The position numbers and the translations under genes are program-made. The notes below the pieces were generated by a model. That model searched no databases. It saw only the letters and a list, made by a program, of their open reading frames with translations, and was not told the DNA's origin. Shown one piece after another: positions 33,440-40,647 of a stretch of DNA of 64,000 nucleotides (position 1 is the stretch's first letter; each line of letters starts with the position of its first letter). The stretch is from an uncultured Lachnospiraceae bacterium (GTDB lineage: Bacteria; Bacillota; Clostridia; Lachnospirales; Lachnospiraceae): assembly GCA_946628415.1 (NCBI GenBank), contig CAMOWK010000004.1, positions 62,001 to 126,000 of the forward strand, written 5' to 3'.

Positions 33440-34924
33440 ATGATATTAATAGTTCAATCAAAGACTATATACGAGAATGACCTTCGTGCTATGCTCCAGG
33501 CTTTCTTCCCTGAAGAGAAACAGTATACCGCAAAACCGTCGGAAGTTGCTGAATACGACAAGAAACTGTACAAAGAGTTTACTTTTATCCTGACAGCATT
33601 GTTTAGGGACAGAGAGGTCTGCCTTAAACTTGAGGAGCAGGGGCGAGTACTCTTTTCTGCTTATATATATGGGGATTTTGAGAACAGACAGCTCTTTAGA
33701 AATAAGCTTAAACTCGGAATCTACAGACTTCTTTCAGAGTACAGTAAAAGGACACTTCCATGGGGAAGCCTTACGGGAATGCGTCCGACCAAGATAGCAA
33801 CAGCGAAGAGAAATGAAGGACTTTCGGATGAGGAAATCATAGATTATTACAGAACGACCTATGACTGCTCAAAAGAAAAAGCCTGTCTTGCAACTGCCGT
33901 ATCAAAGTCGGAAGAGGGGATCTTAAATGACTATAATCCTGAAAAAGATTATACGCTTTATGTTGGGATTTCGTTCTGTCCGTCAAGATGTGTATACTGT
34001 TCATTTGCGGCATATCCTATCGCATCTTATGAGGATAAGGTTCCGGTATATATAGATGCGCTTATAAAGGAACTGCAGAACATAGCACTTATGAATGCAA
34101 GCCGCCATCTAAAGGTTATATATATCGGAGGCGGTACTCCGACAGCACTTTCAGCCGGTGAACTGGAAAGACTTCTTGCCGCGCTTGAAAGTAATTTTGA
34201 CTTTTCATATCTTAAGGAATATACTGTTGAGGCCGGCCGTCCGGACAGCATCACAAGAGATAAGCTTGTGGCGATGAAAAGGCATGGCGTTACGAGAATC
34301 AGCATCAATCCTCAGACCTTAAATGAAGGAACGCTAAGGAAGATAGGCCGCGGTCACAGCGTAGCTCAGTTTGAACATGCATTTGACCTTGCGAGAAAAT
34401 GTGGTTTTGATAACATCAATACAGACCTTATCGCAGGCCTTCCGGGTGAAAAGGTAAATGACATAAAGAACAGCCTTAAGGGTGTTACGGATTTAAAACC
34501 CGAGAGTATAACCATGCACAGCCTGGCTATAAAAAGAGCAGCCCAGCTTTCCGACAGGGACAGCCTTTACATAAGGGCACTCCGGGAGGAAAAAGGACAG
34601 AATCAAAATGAAGGACTAAATCTTACATTCAGCACGCTAACTGAGCAGGGTTATTCACCATATTATCTCTACAGGCAGAGGAATATTGCAGGCAATCTTG
34701 AAAATGTCGGTTATTCCCAAAAGGGTTTTGAATGCATTTATAATGTACTTATCATTGAGGAAAGAATCGATACATTTGCAGCGGGAGCAGGAGCGGTTAC
34801 AAGAATCGTTCATCCCGGCGACACGAAGGTAGACAGGGTTCCGAACGTAAAGGATGTTGACGAATACATAGCGAGAGTCGATGAAATGATAGAAAGAAAA
34901 CAGGAAGCGTTCTATACAAAATGA
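33440..34924 (+). CDS. hemZ: Radical SAM coproporphyrinogen III dehydrogenase-like protein HemZ
   Basis: This 494-residue radical SAM enzyme has the [4Fe-4S] motif C180-x3-C184-x2-C187 (SFCPSRCVYCSF), a glycine motif GGGTPTALSAGEL and the HemN-family segment ISINPQTLNEGTLRKIGRGH. It carries the long N-terminal region (1-160) typical of HemZ rather than HemN/HemW. The family is assigned oxygen-independent oxidation of coproporphyrinogen III, but a haem role in this organism is not shown. GGGGGAG precedes the ATG. It lies within the conserved relA-aspS block. Confidence 0.92.
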   Translation: MILIVQSKTIYENDLRAMLQAFFPEEKQYTAKPSEVAEYDKKLYKEFTFILTALFRDREVCLKLEEQGRVLFSAYIYGDFENRQLFRNKLKLGIYRLLSEYSKRTLPWGSLTGMRPTKIATAKRNEGLSDEEIIDYYRTTYDCSKEKACLATAVSKSEEGILNDYNPEKDYTLYVGISFCPSRCVYCSFAAYPIASYEDKVPVYIDALIKELQNIALMNASRHLKVIYIGGGTPTALSAGELERLLAALESNFDFSYLKEYTVEAGRPDSITRDKLVAMKRHGVTRISINPQTLNEGTLRKIGRGHSVAQFEHAFDLARKCGFDNINTDLIAGLPGEKVNDIKNSLKGVTDLKPESITMHSLAIKRAAQLSDRDSLYIRALREEKGQNQNEGLNLTFSTLTEQGYSPYYLYRQRNIAGNLENVGYSQKGFECIYNVLIIEERIDTFAAGAGAVTRIVHPGDTKVDRVPNVKDVDEYIARVDEMIERKQEAFYTK

Positions 34925-35010
34925 TAAGTTTCGGGGCTTTAAAATGAATGATTACCGAACTGCATCAAACGCAGATTTGGTTTACATAATATATCAGATT
35001 GGAGAAAAAA

Positions 35011-36822
35011 ATGTCAGAGTCAATGAAAGGACTGCACAGAGACTATCGTGCAGCCGAAGTAGGAGTAAGTAATGTAGGCGAGAAGATCACAGTCATGGGC
35101 TGGGTTCAGAAAAGCCGTAACAAAGGTGGTATCGTTTTTACGGATCTCAGGGACAGAAGCGGTATTCTTCAGATAGTATTTGAAGAGAAAAACTGCGGAA
35201 AAGAAGTACTTGAGAAGGCGGCATCTCTTCGTTCAGAATTCGTTATTGCCGTTACGGGTACTGTTACAAAAAGAGCGGGAGCTGTAAATGACAAGATTGC
35301 TACAGGTGAGATCGAGGTTGTTGCAGAGGATCTGAGGATTCTTTCGGAATCAGAAACACCTCCTTTCCCTATTGAAAATGATATAAAGACAAAAGAAGAG
35401 ATAAGGCTTAAGTATAGATTCCTTGATCTTCGCCGTCCTGATATTCAGAAGAATCTTATTCTAAGAAGCCGTGTTACAACAAGTGTAAGAGAGTTCCTTG
35501 CAAATGAAGGATTTCTTGAGATAGAAACTCCTATACTTTGTAAGTCCACTCCTGAAGGAGCGAGAGATTACCTCGTGCCAAGCCGTGTTCATCCCGGTAA
35601 CTTCTATGCACTTCCACAGTCACCTCAGCTCTTTAAGCAGCTGCTTATGGTTTCGGGATATGACAGATATTTCCAGATTGCAAAGTGCTTCCGTGATGAG
35701 GATCTTCGTGCTGACAGACAGCCGGAGTTCACACAGATAGATATGGAACTTTCATTTGTTGATATTGATGATGTCATTGATGTAAATGAAAGACTTCTGA
35801 AGAAGATATTTAAAGATGCTCTTGATTATGATATAGAGACACCTATCGAGAGAATGACATGGCAGTATGCTATGGAGCATTACGGTTCCGATAAGCCCGA
35901 TCTTCGTTTCGGTGTTGAGATAAAGGATATAACAGACATAGTTTCATCATCAGAGTTTGTTGTATTTAAGGGAGCCATTTCCGGCGGCGGTACCGTAAGA
36001 GGTATAAATGCTGAGGGACTTGGCACACTTCCGAGAAAGAAGATTGATGCGCTTTCTGATTTTGTTAAAGGATATGGAGCTAAGGGACTTGCATGGCTTG
36101 CCATAAATGAAGACGGTACATTTAAGTCATCCTTTGCCAAGTTTATGTCAGAGGAAGAGTTAAATGGAATAGTTGAAAGAATGGAAGGAAAGCCGGGAGA
36201 CCTGCTTCTCTTTATAGCTGATACAAAGACAAATTTCGTGCTTACAACACTTGGAGCATTAAGACTTGAAGTGGCTTCTATGATGAACATAATCGATAAA
36301 GATGCATTCAGATTTGTATGGATAACAGAATTCCCACTTCTTGAGTGGAGCGAAGAGGAAGAAAGATTCGTTGCAATGCATCATCCGTTCACGATGCCGC
36401 TTGAAGAAGACTGGGAATATATAGACAGTGATCCGGGGCGTGTTCGTGCGAAGGCTTACGATATAGTTCTGAACGGAGTTGAGCTTGGCGGAGGATCAGT
36501 CCGTATTCACCAGAATGATATTCAGGAGAAGATGTTCAGCGTTATAGGACTTTCAAAGGAATCAGCAGAAGATAAGTTCGGATTCCTTCTTACAGCATTT
36601 AAGTACGGAGTTCCGCCACATGCAGGACTTGCTTACGGACTTGACCGTCTCATAATGCTTATGGCCAAAGCCGACAGCATAAGGGATACAATGGCATTCC
36701 CTAAGATAAAAGATGCATCCGACCTTCTCACAGACGCACCAAACGTAGTCGATCCAATACAGCTCGAAGAACTTGGAATCGAAATCAAGAAAAACGATTC
36801 AGAAGAAATATCTGCTCAGTAG
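35011..36822 (+). CDS. aspS: Aspartyl-tRNA synthetase
   Basis: This class II aminoacyl-tRNA synthetase has 603 residues, the bacterial type. It has an N-terminal OB anticodon-binding domain (MGWVQKSRNKGGIVFTDLRD), motif 2 (FRDEDLRADRQPEFTQIDME), a GAD insert in the middle and motif 3 (GLAYGLDRLIML). ATG 35011 is chosen because GGAG (35001-35004) is six bases upstream; an in-frame TTG at 34999 overlaps this site. In many Firmicutes hisS lies between hemZ and aspS; it is absent here. Confidence 0.96.
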   Translation: MSESMKGLHRDYRAAEVGVSNVGEKITVMGWVQKSRNKGGIVFTDLRDRSGILQIVFEEKNCGKEVLEKAASLRSEFVIAVTGTVTKRAGAVNDKIATGEIEVVAEDLRILSESETPPFPIENDIKTKEEIRLKYRFLDLRRPDIQKNLILRSRVTTSVREFLANEGFLEIETPILCKSTPEGARDYLVPSRVHPGNFYALPQSPQLFKQLLMVSGYDRYFQIAKCFRDEDLRADRQPEFTQIDMELSFVDIDDVIDVNERLLKKIFKDALDYDIETPIERMTWQYAMEHYGSDKPDLRFGVEIKDITDIVSSSEFVVFKGAISGGGTVRGINAEGLGTLPRKKIDALSDFVKGYGAKGLAWLAINEDGTFKSSFAKFMSEEELNGIVERMEGKPGDLLLFIADTKTNFVLTTLGALRLEVASMMNIIDKDAFRFVWITEFPLLEWSEEEERFVAMHHPFTMPLEEDWEYIDSDPGRVRAKAYDIVLNGVELGGGSVRIHQNDIQEKMFSVIGLSKESAEDKFGFLLTAFKYGVPPHAGLAYGLDRLIMLMAKADSIRDTMAFPKIKDASDLLTDAPNVVDPIQLEELGIEIKKNDSEEISAQ

Positions 36823-36851
36823 CAGGCGTACATAACCTAATATGAATATGA

Positions 36852-36928
36852 CACAGAAACGCTGTTACACCACGAACCTATTATGAGTAGGGCACAGAAA
36901 CAATGTTACACCACGAACTCATCATATG
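36852..36928. repeat. Pair of ~34-bp direct repeats
   Basis: CACAGAAACGCTGTTACACC (from 36852) recurs as CACAGAAACAATGTTACACC (from 36893), a 41-base period. The similarity continues through CACGAAC and a YATYATATG-like end. It lies directly downstream of aspS. Confidence 0.55.
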
Positions 36929-36971
36929 TATAACACATATATTATGTTACAACATAAACCCAACGTGGAAA

Positions 36972-37119
36972 TAAAATGTGAGAGTATACCAGCGAAACCC
37001 TCTGAGGACCGTCGGTACTTAATGAATAGACACGCAAGTGTCTATGAATTTAGTATCCGCTACGTGTCCGAAGGGAGCCGAGAGGCGTGTTTCGGATGGT
37101 ATACTCTCACATTTTTTAT
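36972..37119. repeat. Long hairpin element with inverted repeats and terminal T-tract
   Basis: Exact 15-base arms (36976-36990, ATGTGAGAGTATACC, and 37098-37112) enclose about 107 bases. These hold an imperfect central hairpin (GACAC-GCAA-GTGTC at its tip) and the block GAGCCGAGAGGCGTGTT that is shared with 30163-30210. TTTTTT at the right end means it could also terminate transcripts from aspS. The genes on either side converge, so it may act in both directions. Confidence 0.7.
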
Positions 37120-37169
37120 AATCCTATTATTGTATAACTCTCTACACAATACTATGCAAAACAGTATTC

Positions 37170-37709
37170 CTAGTAGTTCTCAGACCTTACCTCAAAGAAG
37201 CTCTGTGGATGTGCACATACAGGACAAACTCCCGGAGCCTTTGTACCTACAACAACATGACCGCAGTTACGGCATTCCCAAACCTTAACTTCACTCTTTT
37301 CAAATACTTCCTGCATCTCTACATTCTTAAGAAGAGCACGATATCTTTCTTCGTGAAGCTTTTCAATTGCGCCTACCATACGGAATTTAGCTGCAAGTGC
37401 CTTGAAGCCTTCTTCTTCAGCTGTCTTTGCAAAATCCTCATACATATCTGTCCATTCGTAATTCTCGCCGTCAGCTGCTGCTTCAAGATTAGCTTTTGTA
37501 TCGCCGATTCCTTCGAGCTCTTTGAACCACATCTTAGCATGCTCTTTCTCGTTGTCAGCTGTATGAAGGAATATAGCAGCTATCTGCTCAAATCCCTCTT
37601 TCTTTGCTACTGATGCAAAATAAGTGTACTTATTTCTAGCCTGTGACTCACCTGCAAAAGCTGCCTGTAAGTTTTTTTCTGTCTGTGTTCCTGCATATTT
37701 GTTTGCCAT
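37170..37709 (-). CDS. rbr: Rubrerythrin
   Basis: This 179-residue non-haem iron protein reduces hydrogen peroxide in anaerobes. The N-terminal ferritin-like four-helix domain carries the di-iron ligands in GESQARNKY (Glu near 20), [10 protein letters not shown] (near 52-61), and [13 protein letters not shown] (near 97 and 114-121). The C-terminal rubredoxin-like domain has CRNCG near 145 and CPVCAHP near 160. The length is typical. AGGAGGAT lies upstream of its ATG. The promoter carries an inverted repeat at the expected start site, consistent with stress regulation. Confidence 0.96.
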   Translation of the reverse strand: MANKYAGTQTEKNLQAAFAGESQARNKYTYFASVAKKEGFEQIAAIFLHTADNEKEHAKMWFKELEGIGDTKANLEAAADGENYEWTDMYEDFAKTAEEEGFKALAAKFRMVGAIEKLHEERYRALLKNVEMQEVFEKSEVKVWECRNCGHVVVGTKAPGVCPVCAHPQSFFEVRSENY

Positions 37710-37734
37710 AAAATTATCCTCCTCAATACATTTA

Positions 37735-37783
37735 ATTAGTAGTTAACTAATAAGAGTATAACATAAGTCGGTTTAAATGAGAA
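37735..37783 (-). promoter_or_regulatory. Rubrerythrin promoter with inverted-repeat operator candidate
   Basis: On the minus strand TATACT (37755-37760) is a good -10, with a weak -35 TTCTCA (37778-37783) at 17 bp. ATTAGT-N5-ACTAAT (37735-37751) lies just downstream, over the expected start site. It does not match the PerR box closely, so the regulator is unknown. Confidence 0.45.
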
Positions 37784-37802
37784 ACAGTTTTAAAGGGATG
37801 AA

Positions 37803-38144
37803 TCATAAAGAATTTATGTACCGGATAAGTCTTTCCAGGGTTTTGTCAGATAGTTTAAGAGAAGCTTTGACAAGCTTTTTCTGAATGTCTGTCAGATAGA
37901 CTGATTTATCTCTGTCAGTCATAAAGAATTCGGTTATGGTTATACCAAAACCTGCGCATATACGTTCTATGGAAACGGTTCCGGGGGTTTTATGCTGTGC
38001 CAGCCATGATGAAATGGTTGACTGGGTGATTCCGGAACGTTTTGAGAGCTCGGTCTCTGACCAGCCCCTAAGTTCCATAAGTTCTTTTATTCTGGAGATT
38101 ACGTCGAAGGATTCATGTAAGTTTTTAGGTTTTCTATGCTGCAT
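37803..38144 (-). CDS. XRE-family helix-turn-helix regulator
   Basis: This is a small DNA-binding protein. The Cro/C1-type HTH spans ISRIKELMELRGWSETELSKRSGITQSTISSWL and is followed by a short C-terminal helical part. ATG 38144 (113 residues) is preferred. A TTG at 38177 would add 11 residues but lies only about 6 bases after the likely transcription start; neither has a clear Shine-Dalgarno. The gene is divergent from the GGDEF operon. Three phased palindromes in the shared gap are the natural candidates for its operator. Confidence 0.82.
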   Translation of the reverse strand: MQHRKPKNLHESFDVISRIKELMELRGWSETELSKRSGITQSTISSWLAQHKTPGTVSIERICAGFGITITEFFMTDRDKSVYLTDIQKKLVKASLKLSDKTLERLIRYINSL

Positions 38145-38189
38145 GATGACATTTTTTATAAAACTAGCTATATTCAAAAGTACAGTTTA

Positions 38190-38218
38190 AGTATATCAAA
38201 ATAAACAGTCGAAAAACC
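38190..38218 (-). promoter_or_regulatory. Probable promoter of the XRE regulator
   Basis: On the minus strand TGATATACT (38190-38198) is an extended -10. The -35 position (38213-38218) reads GGTTTT, which is poor. The first palindrome (38221-38233) abuts this -35, consistent with autoregulation. Confidence 0.4.
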
Positions 38219-38220
38219 AT

Positions 38221-38273
38221 ACTCATATGAGTATTATATAACTCACATGAGTATTATATTACTCATATAAGTA
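38221..38273. promoter_or_regulatory. Three 20-bp-phased palindromic operator sites
   Basis: ACTCATATGAGTA (38221), ACTCACATGAGTA (38241) and ACTCATATAAGTA (38261) are near-identical dyads exactly 20 bases apart, so they lie on nearly the same face of the helix. They are between the XRE and GGDEF genes and probably bind the XRE dimer cooperatively. Confidence 0.65.
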
Positions 38274-38314
38274 CTATTTGAAGATAAGTATGCTTTGTAA
38301 AAAAAGCAATTCAT

Positions 38315-38343
38315 TTGTACACATTATTATATTATGTTAAAAT
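38315..38343 (+). promoter_or_regulatory. Promoter of the GGDEF-glycosyltransferase operon
   Basis: TTGTAC (38315-38320) and TAAAAT (38338-38343) are 17 bases apart, ending 68 bases before the GGDEF start. The palindrome array ends 41 bases upstream of the -35, a position that suits an activator or a long-range repressor. Confidence 0.5.
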
Positions 38344-38410
38344 GGAGTTTGGTTTAATTAAGAATAGTGGTTCAGCTTTCCTAATTCATGTAGCAGGAGA
38401 TTAGTTTTAT

Positions 38411-39565
38411 ATGTCATATGAAATGCTTTATGCGATCATGTATCTTGAGATCAATCTGGTCGCAGTTTTTCTAATAGCTTATATCAGATATAAAACCGCC
38501 GGGATATCAAAGATGGTAGCTCAGCGCAACTTCGCTATGGCTATTGATTCCGAGATAGCATTCTTTCTTTCGGATACTATCTATGTTATGGCAAAATGCG
38601 GAATGCTTCCTTATAACAAGTTTATAGTTATGTTAACTAAAGAAGTATATTTCTTTTCGACCGCGCTTATGTGTTTCTTCTGGTTCGTTTATTTTGAACT
38701 CATGCAGAATTCGCCTTTTATAAACAGCAGAAAAAGAGTGAGATTATCGGCTATTCCGGTTTATATTATGGCGATTCTTCTCATTGTCAATATTTTCACG
38801 GGAATACTGTTCTATGTTGACGAAAGCGGCGTATATAGGAGAGGAACTTTATTTATCGTACAGTACATTCTGGCATACGCATATATCATAATCAGTTCAG
38901 CGAGAGCGTTTATCGGAATATTCAGAAAAGAAATGCTGTCGCAGAGAAGGACGCTTATATCGCTTGCTCTGTTTCCTATCGTTCCGGCTGCATCGGGAAT
39001 AGTGCAATTCATTTATCCTGAACTTCCGCTTGCGTGTGTTGCACTTGCACTTGCAACTCTTGTCATGTATCAGCAATGGATAGATCAGATGATCTCCATC
39101 GATCCTCTCACTAAGCTGAATAACAGGAAGCATCTTGATTATTTCTATGAGCAGTGGAATGTTGCCGGTGATGAAAATCCGCTATATATGATTATGATCG
39201 ATGCCAACAAGTTTAAACAGATAAATGACACTTTTGGCCATATAGAGGGTGATGCAGCACTGGTTCGAATAGCCGATTCGCTTAGGATAAGCTGCAGGAA
39301 TCTAAAGAAAAAATACAGCATTTCCAGATTTGGCGGAGATGAGTTTGTTATAATGCTGGTCACAACAGATGAAAGCATAGTAGGTGAACTGATAGAAACA
39401 ATTCGTAAGACGCTTAAAAGGCTGAATGAAGAAGCGGCTGCTCCATATGAACTTTCGGTAAGTATCGGAGTGGCTAAGACAGATGAAGATATCCCTCTTA
39501 AGAATATTATAGATATGGCTGATGATAAGCTGTATGAGGAGAAGAAAAGTATAAAGGAAAGATAA
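38411..39565 (+). CDS. Membrane-bound diguanylate cyclase (GGDEF)
   Basis: This 384-residue protein makes cyclic di-GMP. The N-terminal ~215 residues hold six or seven hydrophobic helices. A GGDEF domain follows, from DPLTKLNNRKHLDYFY through DANKFKQINDTFGHIEGDAAL to the intact active site SRFGGDEFVIML. The inhibitory RxxD I-site expected just upstream is absent (KKKYSIS), so simple product feedback is unlikely. There is no EAL domain. It is the first gene of a run with a glycosyltransferase, DUF2304 and DUF2142 proteins (gap to the next gene 1 base), suggesting cyclic di-GMP is made close to glycan assembly. AGGAG precedes the start. Confidence 0.92.
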   Translation: MSYEMLYAIMYLEINLVAVFLIAYIRYKTAGISKMVAQRNFAMAIDSEIAFFLSDTIYVMAKCGMLPYNKFIVMLTKEVYFFSTALMCFFWFVYFELMQNSPFINSRKRVRLSAIPVYIMAILLIVNIFTGILFYVDESGVYRRGTLFIVQYILAYAYIIISSARAFIGIFRKEMLSQRRTLISLALFPIVPAASGIVQFIYPELPLACVALALATLVMYQQWIDQMISIDPLTKLNNRKHLDYFYEQWNVAGDENPLYMIMIDANKFKQINDTFGHIEGDAALVRIADSLRISCRNLKKKYSISRFGGDEFVIMLVTTDESIVGELIETIRKTLKRLNEEAAAPYELSVSIGVAKTDEDIPLKNIIDMADDKLYEEKKSIKER

Positions 39566-39566
39566 T

Positions 39567-40259
39567 ATGAAAAAAGTTCTGGTGCTTATTCCTGCATACA
39601 ATGAAGCGGGAAGTATAGAAAAAGTGGTGGATGATCTTACAGAGAACCATCCGGAATATGATTATCTTATTATAAATGACGGGTCAAAGGATGATACTCT
39701 TGCTGTCTGCAAAAGAAGAGGGTATCACGTTATGGATTTTCCTGTTAATCTGGGGCTTGAGTGTGGATTTGTAGCCGGAATGAAGTATGCTAAAAGAAGC
39801 GGTTATGATTACCTTATTCAGTTTGACGCAGACGGACAGCACGTGGCAGATTATATAGATGATATATATGACCGTATAGAGGAAGGGTACGATATAGTTA
39901 TCGGATCCAGATTTGAAAATGAAAAGAAGCCATTTAGTATGAGGATGCTTGGAAGCACTCTCATTTCATTTGCCATAAGGCTTACTACAGGATGCAGGAT
40001 TAAAGATCCGACATCCGGAATGAGAATGTATAACCGGAGATGTATGCAGGTTTTTTCAAAGGAAATTAACTACGGACCGGAACCTGATACCATTTCATAT
40101 CTTTTGAAAAACGGTTTCAAGGTTTCAGAGGTTCAGGTTGAAATGAGAGAAAGAGAGACGGGATCGAGTTATCTTACCATTTCCAAGTCCATAGCATATA
40201 TGTTCAAGATGCTTATATCAATTCTCTTTATACAGAATTTCAGAAGGAAGGTGAGGTAA
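39567..40259 (+). CDS. Family 2 glycosyltransferase (DPM1-like)
   Basis: This is a 230-residue GT-A glycosyltransferase. The opening LIPAYNEAGSIEKVV and the nucleotide site INDGSKDDT are followed by the metal-binding DADGQH near residue 90. Its compact size and the C-terminal region match dolichyl/undecaprenyl-phosphate sugar transferases of the DPM1 type, but it lacks their long C-terminal transmembrane pair. It starts one base after the GGDEF stop, with GGAAAG as binding site, and is one base from the DUF2304 gene. This arrangement with DUF2304 and DUF2142 proteins is common in envelope polysaccharide loci. Confidence 0.9.
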   Translation: MKKVLVLIPAYNEAGSIEKVVDDLTENHPEYDYLIINDGSKDDTLAVCKRRGYHVMDFPVNLGLECGFVAGMKYAKRSGYDYLIQFDADGQHVADYIDDIYDRIEEGYDIVIGSRFENEKKPFSMRMLGSTLISFAIRLTTGCRIKDPTSGMRMYNRRCMQVFSKEINYGPEPDTISYLLKNGFKVSEVQVEMRERETGSSYLTISKSIAYMFKMLISILFIQNFRRKVR

Positions 40260-40260
40260 T

Positions 40261-40647
40261 ATGTCACTTACACTCAGAATATTCCTTATAGTATGTTCAC
40301 TTATATCAGTATTCTTTCTTGTAAGAAAGATAAGGAAGGCAAAGCTGCGTATCGATGTTTCCATATTCTGGATTATTTTTGCCGTGCTGCTTGTCGTACT
40401 CAGCCTTTTTCCGGGTATAACGATGTGGCTCGCTGATATAATGGGAATCATATCGCCGGTTAATCTTTTGTTCCTGTTCATGATATTTATACTTCTCTTA
40501 TATGCATTTTCAATGACTGTAAGGATGTCAGAGCTTGAGAATAAAATAAATGAACTTACAGAGGAACTTGCGATAAGAGACCGCATGAATCGCGACAAAA
40601 AGGATGCGGTCAAAGACATCAGAGTGAGAAGAGGTCGTAAACAGTGA
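40261..40647 (+). CDS. DUF2304 membrane protein
   Basis: This 128-residue protein has three hydrophobic helices (about 4-20, 35-55 and 65-90) and a charged helical C-terminus (MSELENKINELTEELAIRDR). Size, topology and position next to a GT2 transferase fit DUF2304, a family that accompanies polyprenyl-phosphate glycosyltransferases. It may help anchor the soluble GT2 enzyme; this is inference. Its stop overlaps the next gene's GTG start. Confidence 0.85.
   Translation: MSLTLRIFLIVCSLISVFFLVRKIRKAKLRIDVSIFWIIFAVLLVVLSLFPGITMWLADIMGIISPVNLLFLFMIFILLLYAFSMTVRMSELENKINELTEELAIRDRMNRDKKDAVKDIRVRRGRKQ

Larger units (their letters stand above)
36823..37169. other. Intergenic region with repeats between convergent aspS and rubrerythrin genes
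   Basis: This 347-base gap contains a 34-base direct repeat pair (36852-36928) and a long hairpin element (36972-37119). A frame crosses the hairpin and continues antisense to rubrerythrin; it is not considered a gene. Confidence 0.6.

Noticed and set aside
34925..35010. T-box leader for aspS
   Set aside because: The gap is only 86 bases with no T-box sequence or specifier stem-loop.
36926..37288. 120-codon plus-strand frame between aspS and rubrerythrin
   Set aside because: It crosses the long hairpin element and runs antisense to the rubrerythrin C-terminus, with no ribosome binding site or protein-like conservation.
37936..38190. 84-codon plus-strand frame over the XRE gene
   Set aside because: It is antisense to a clear helix-turn-helix gene and lacks start signals.
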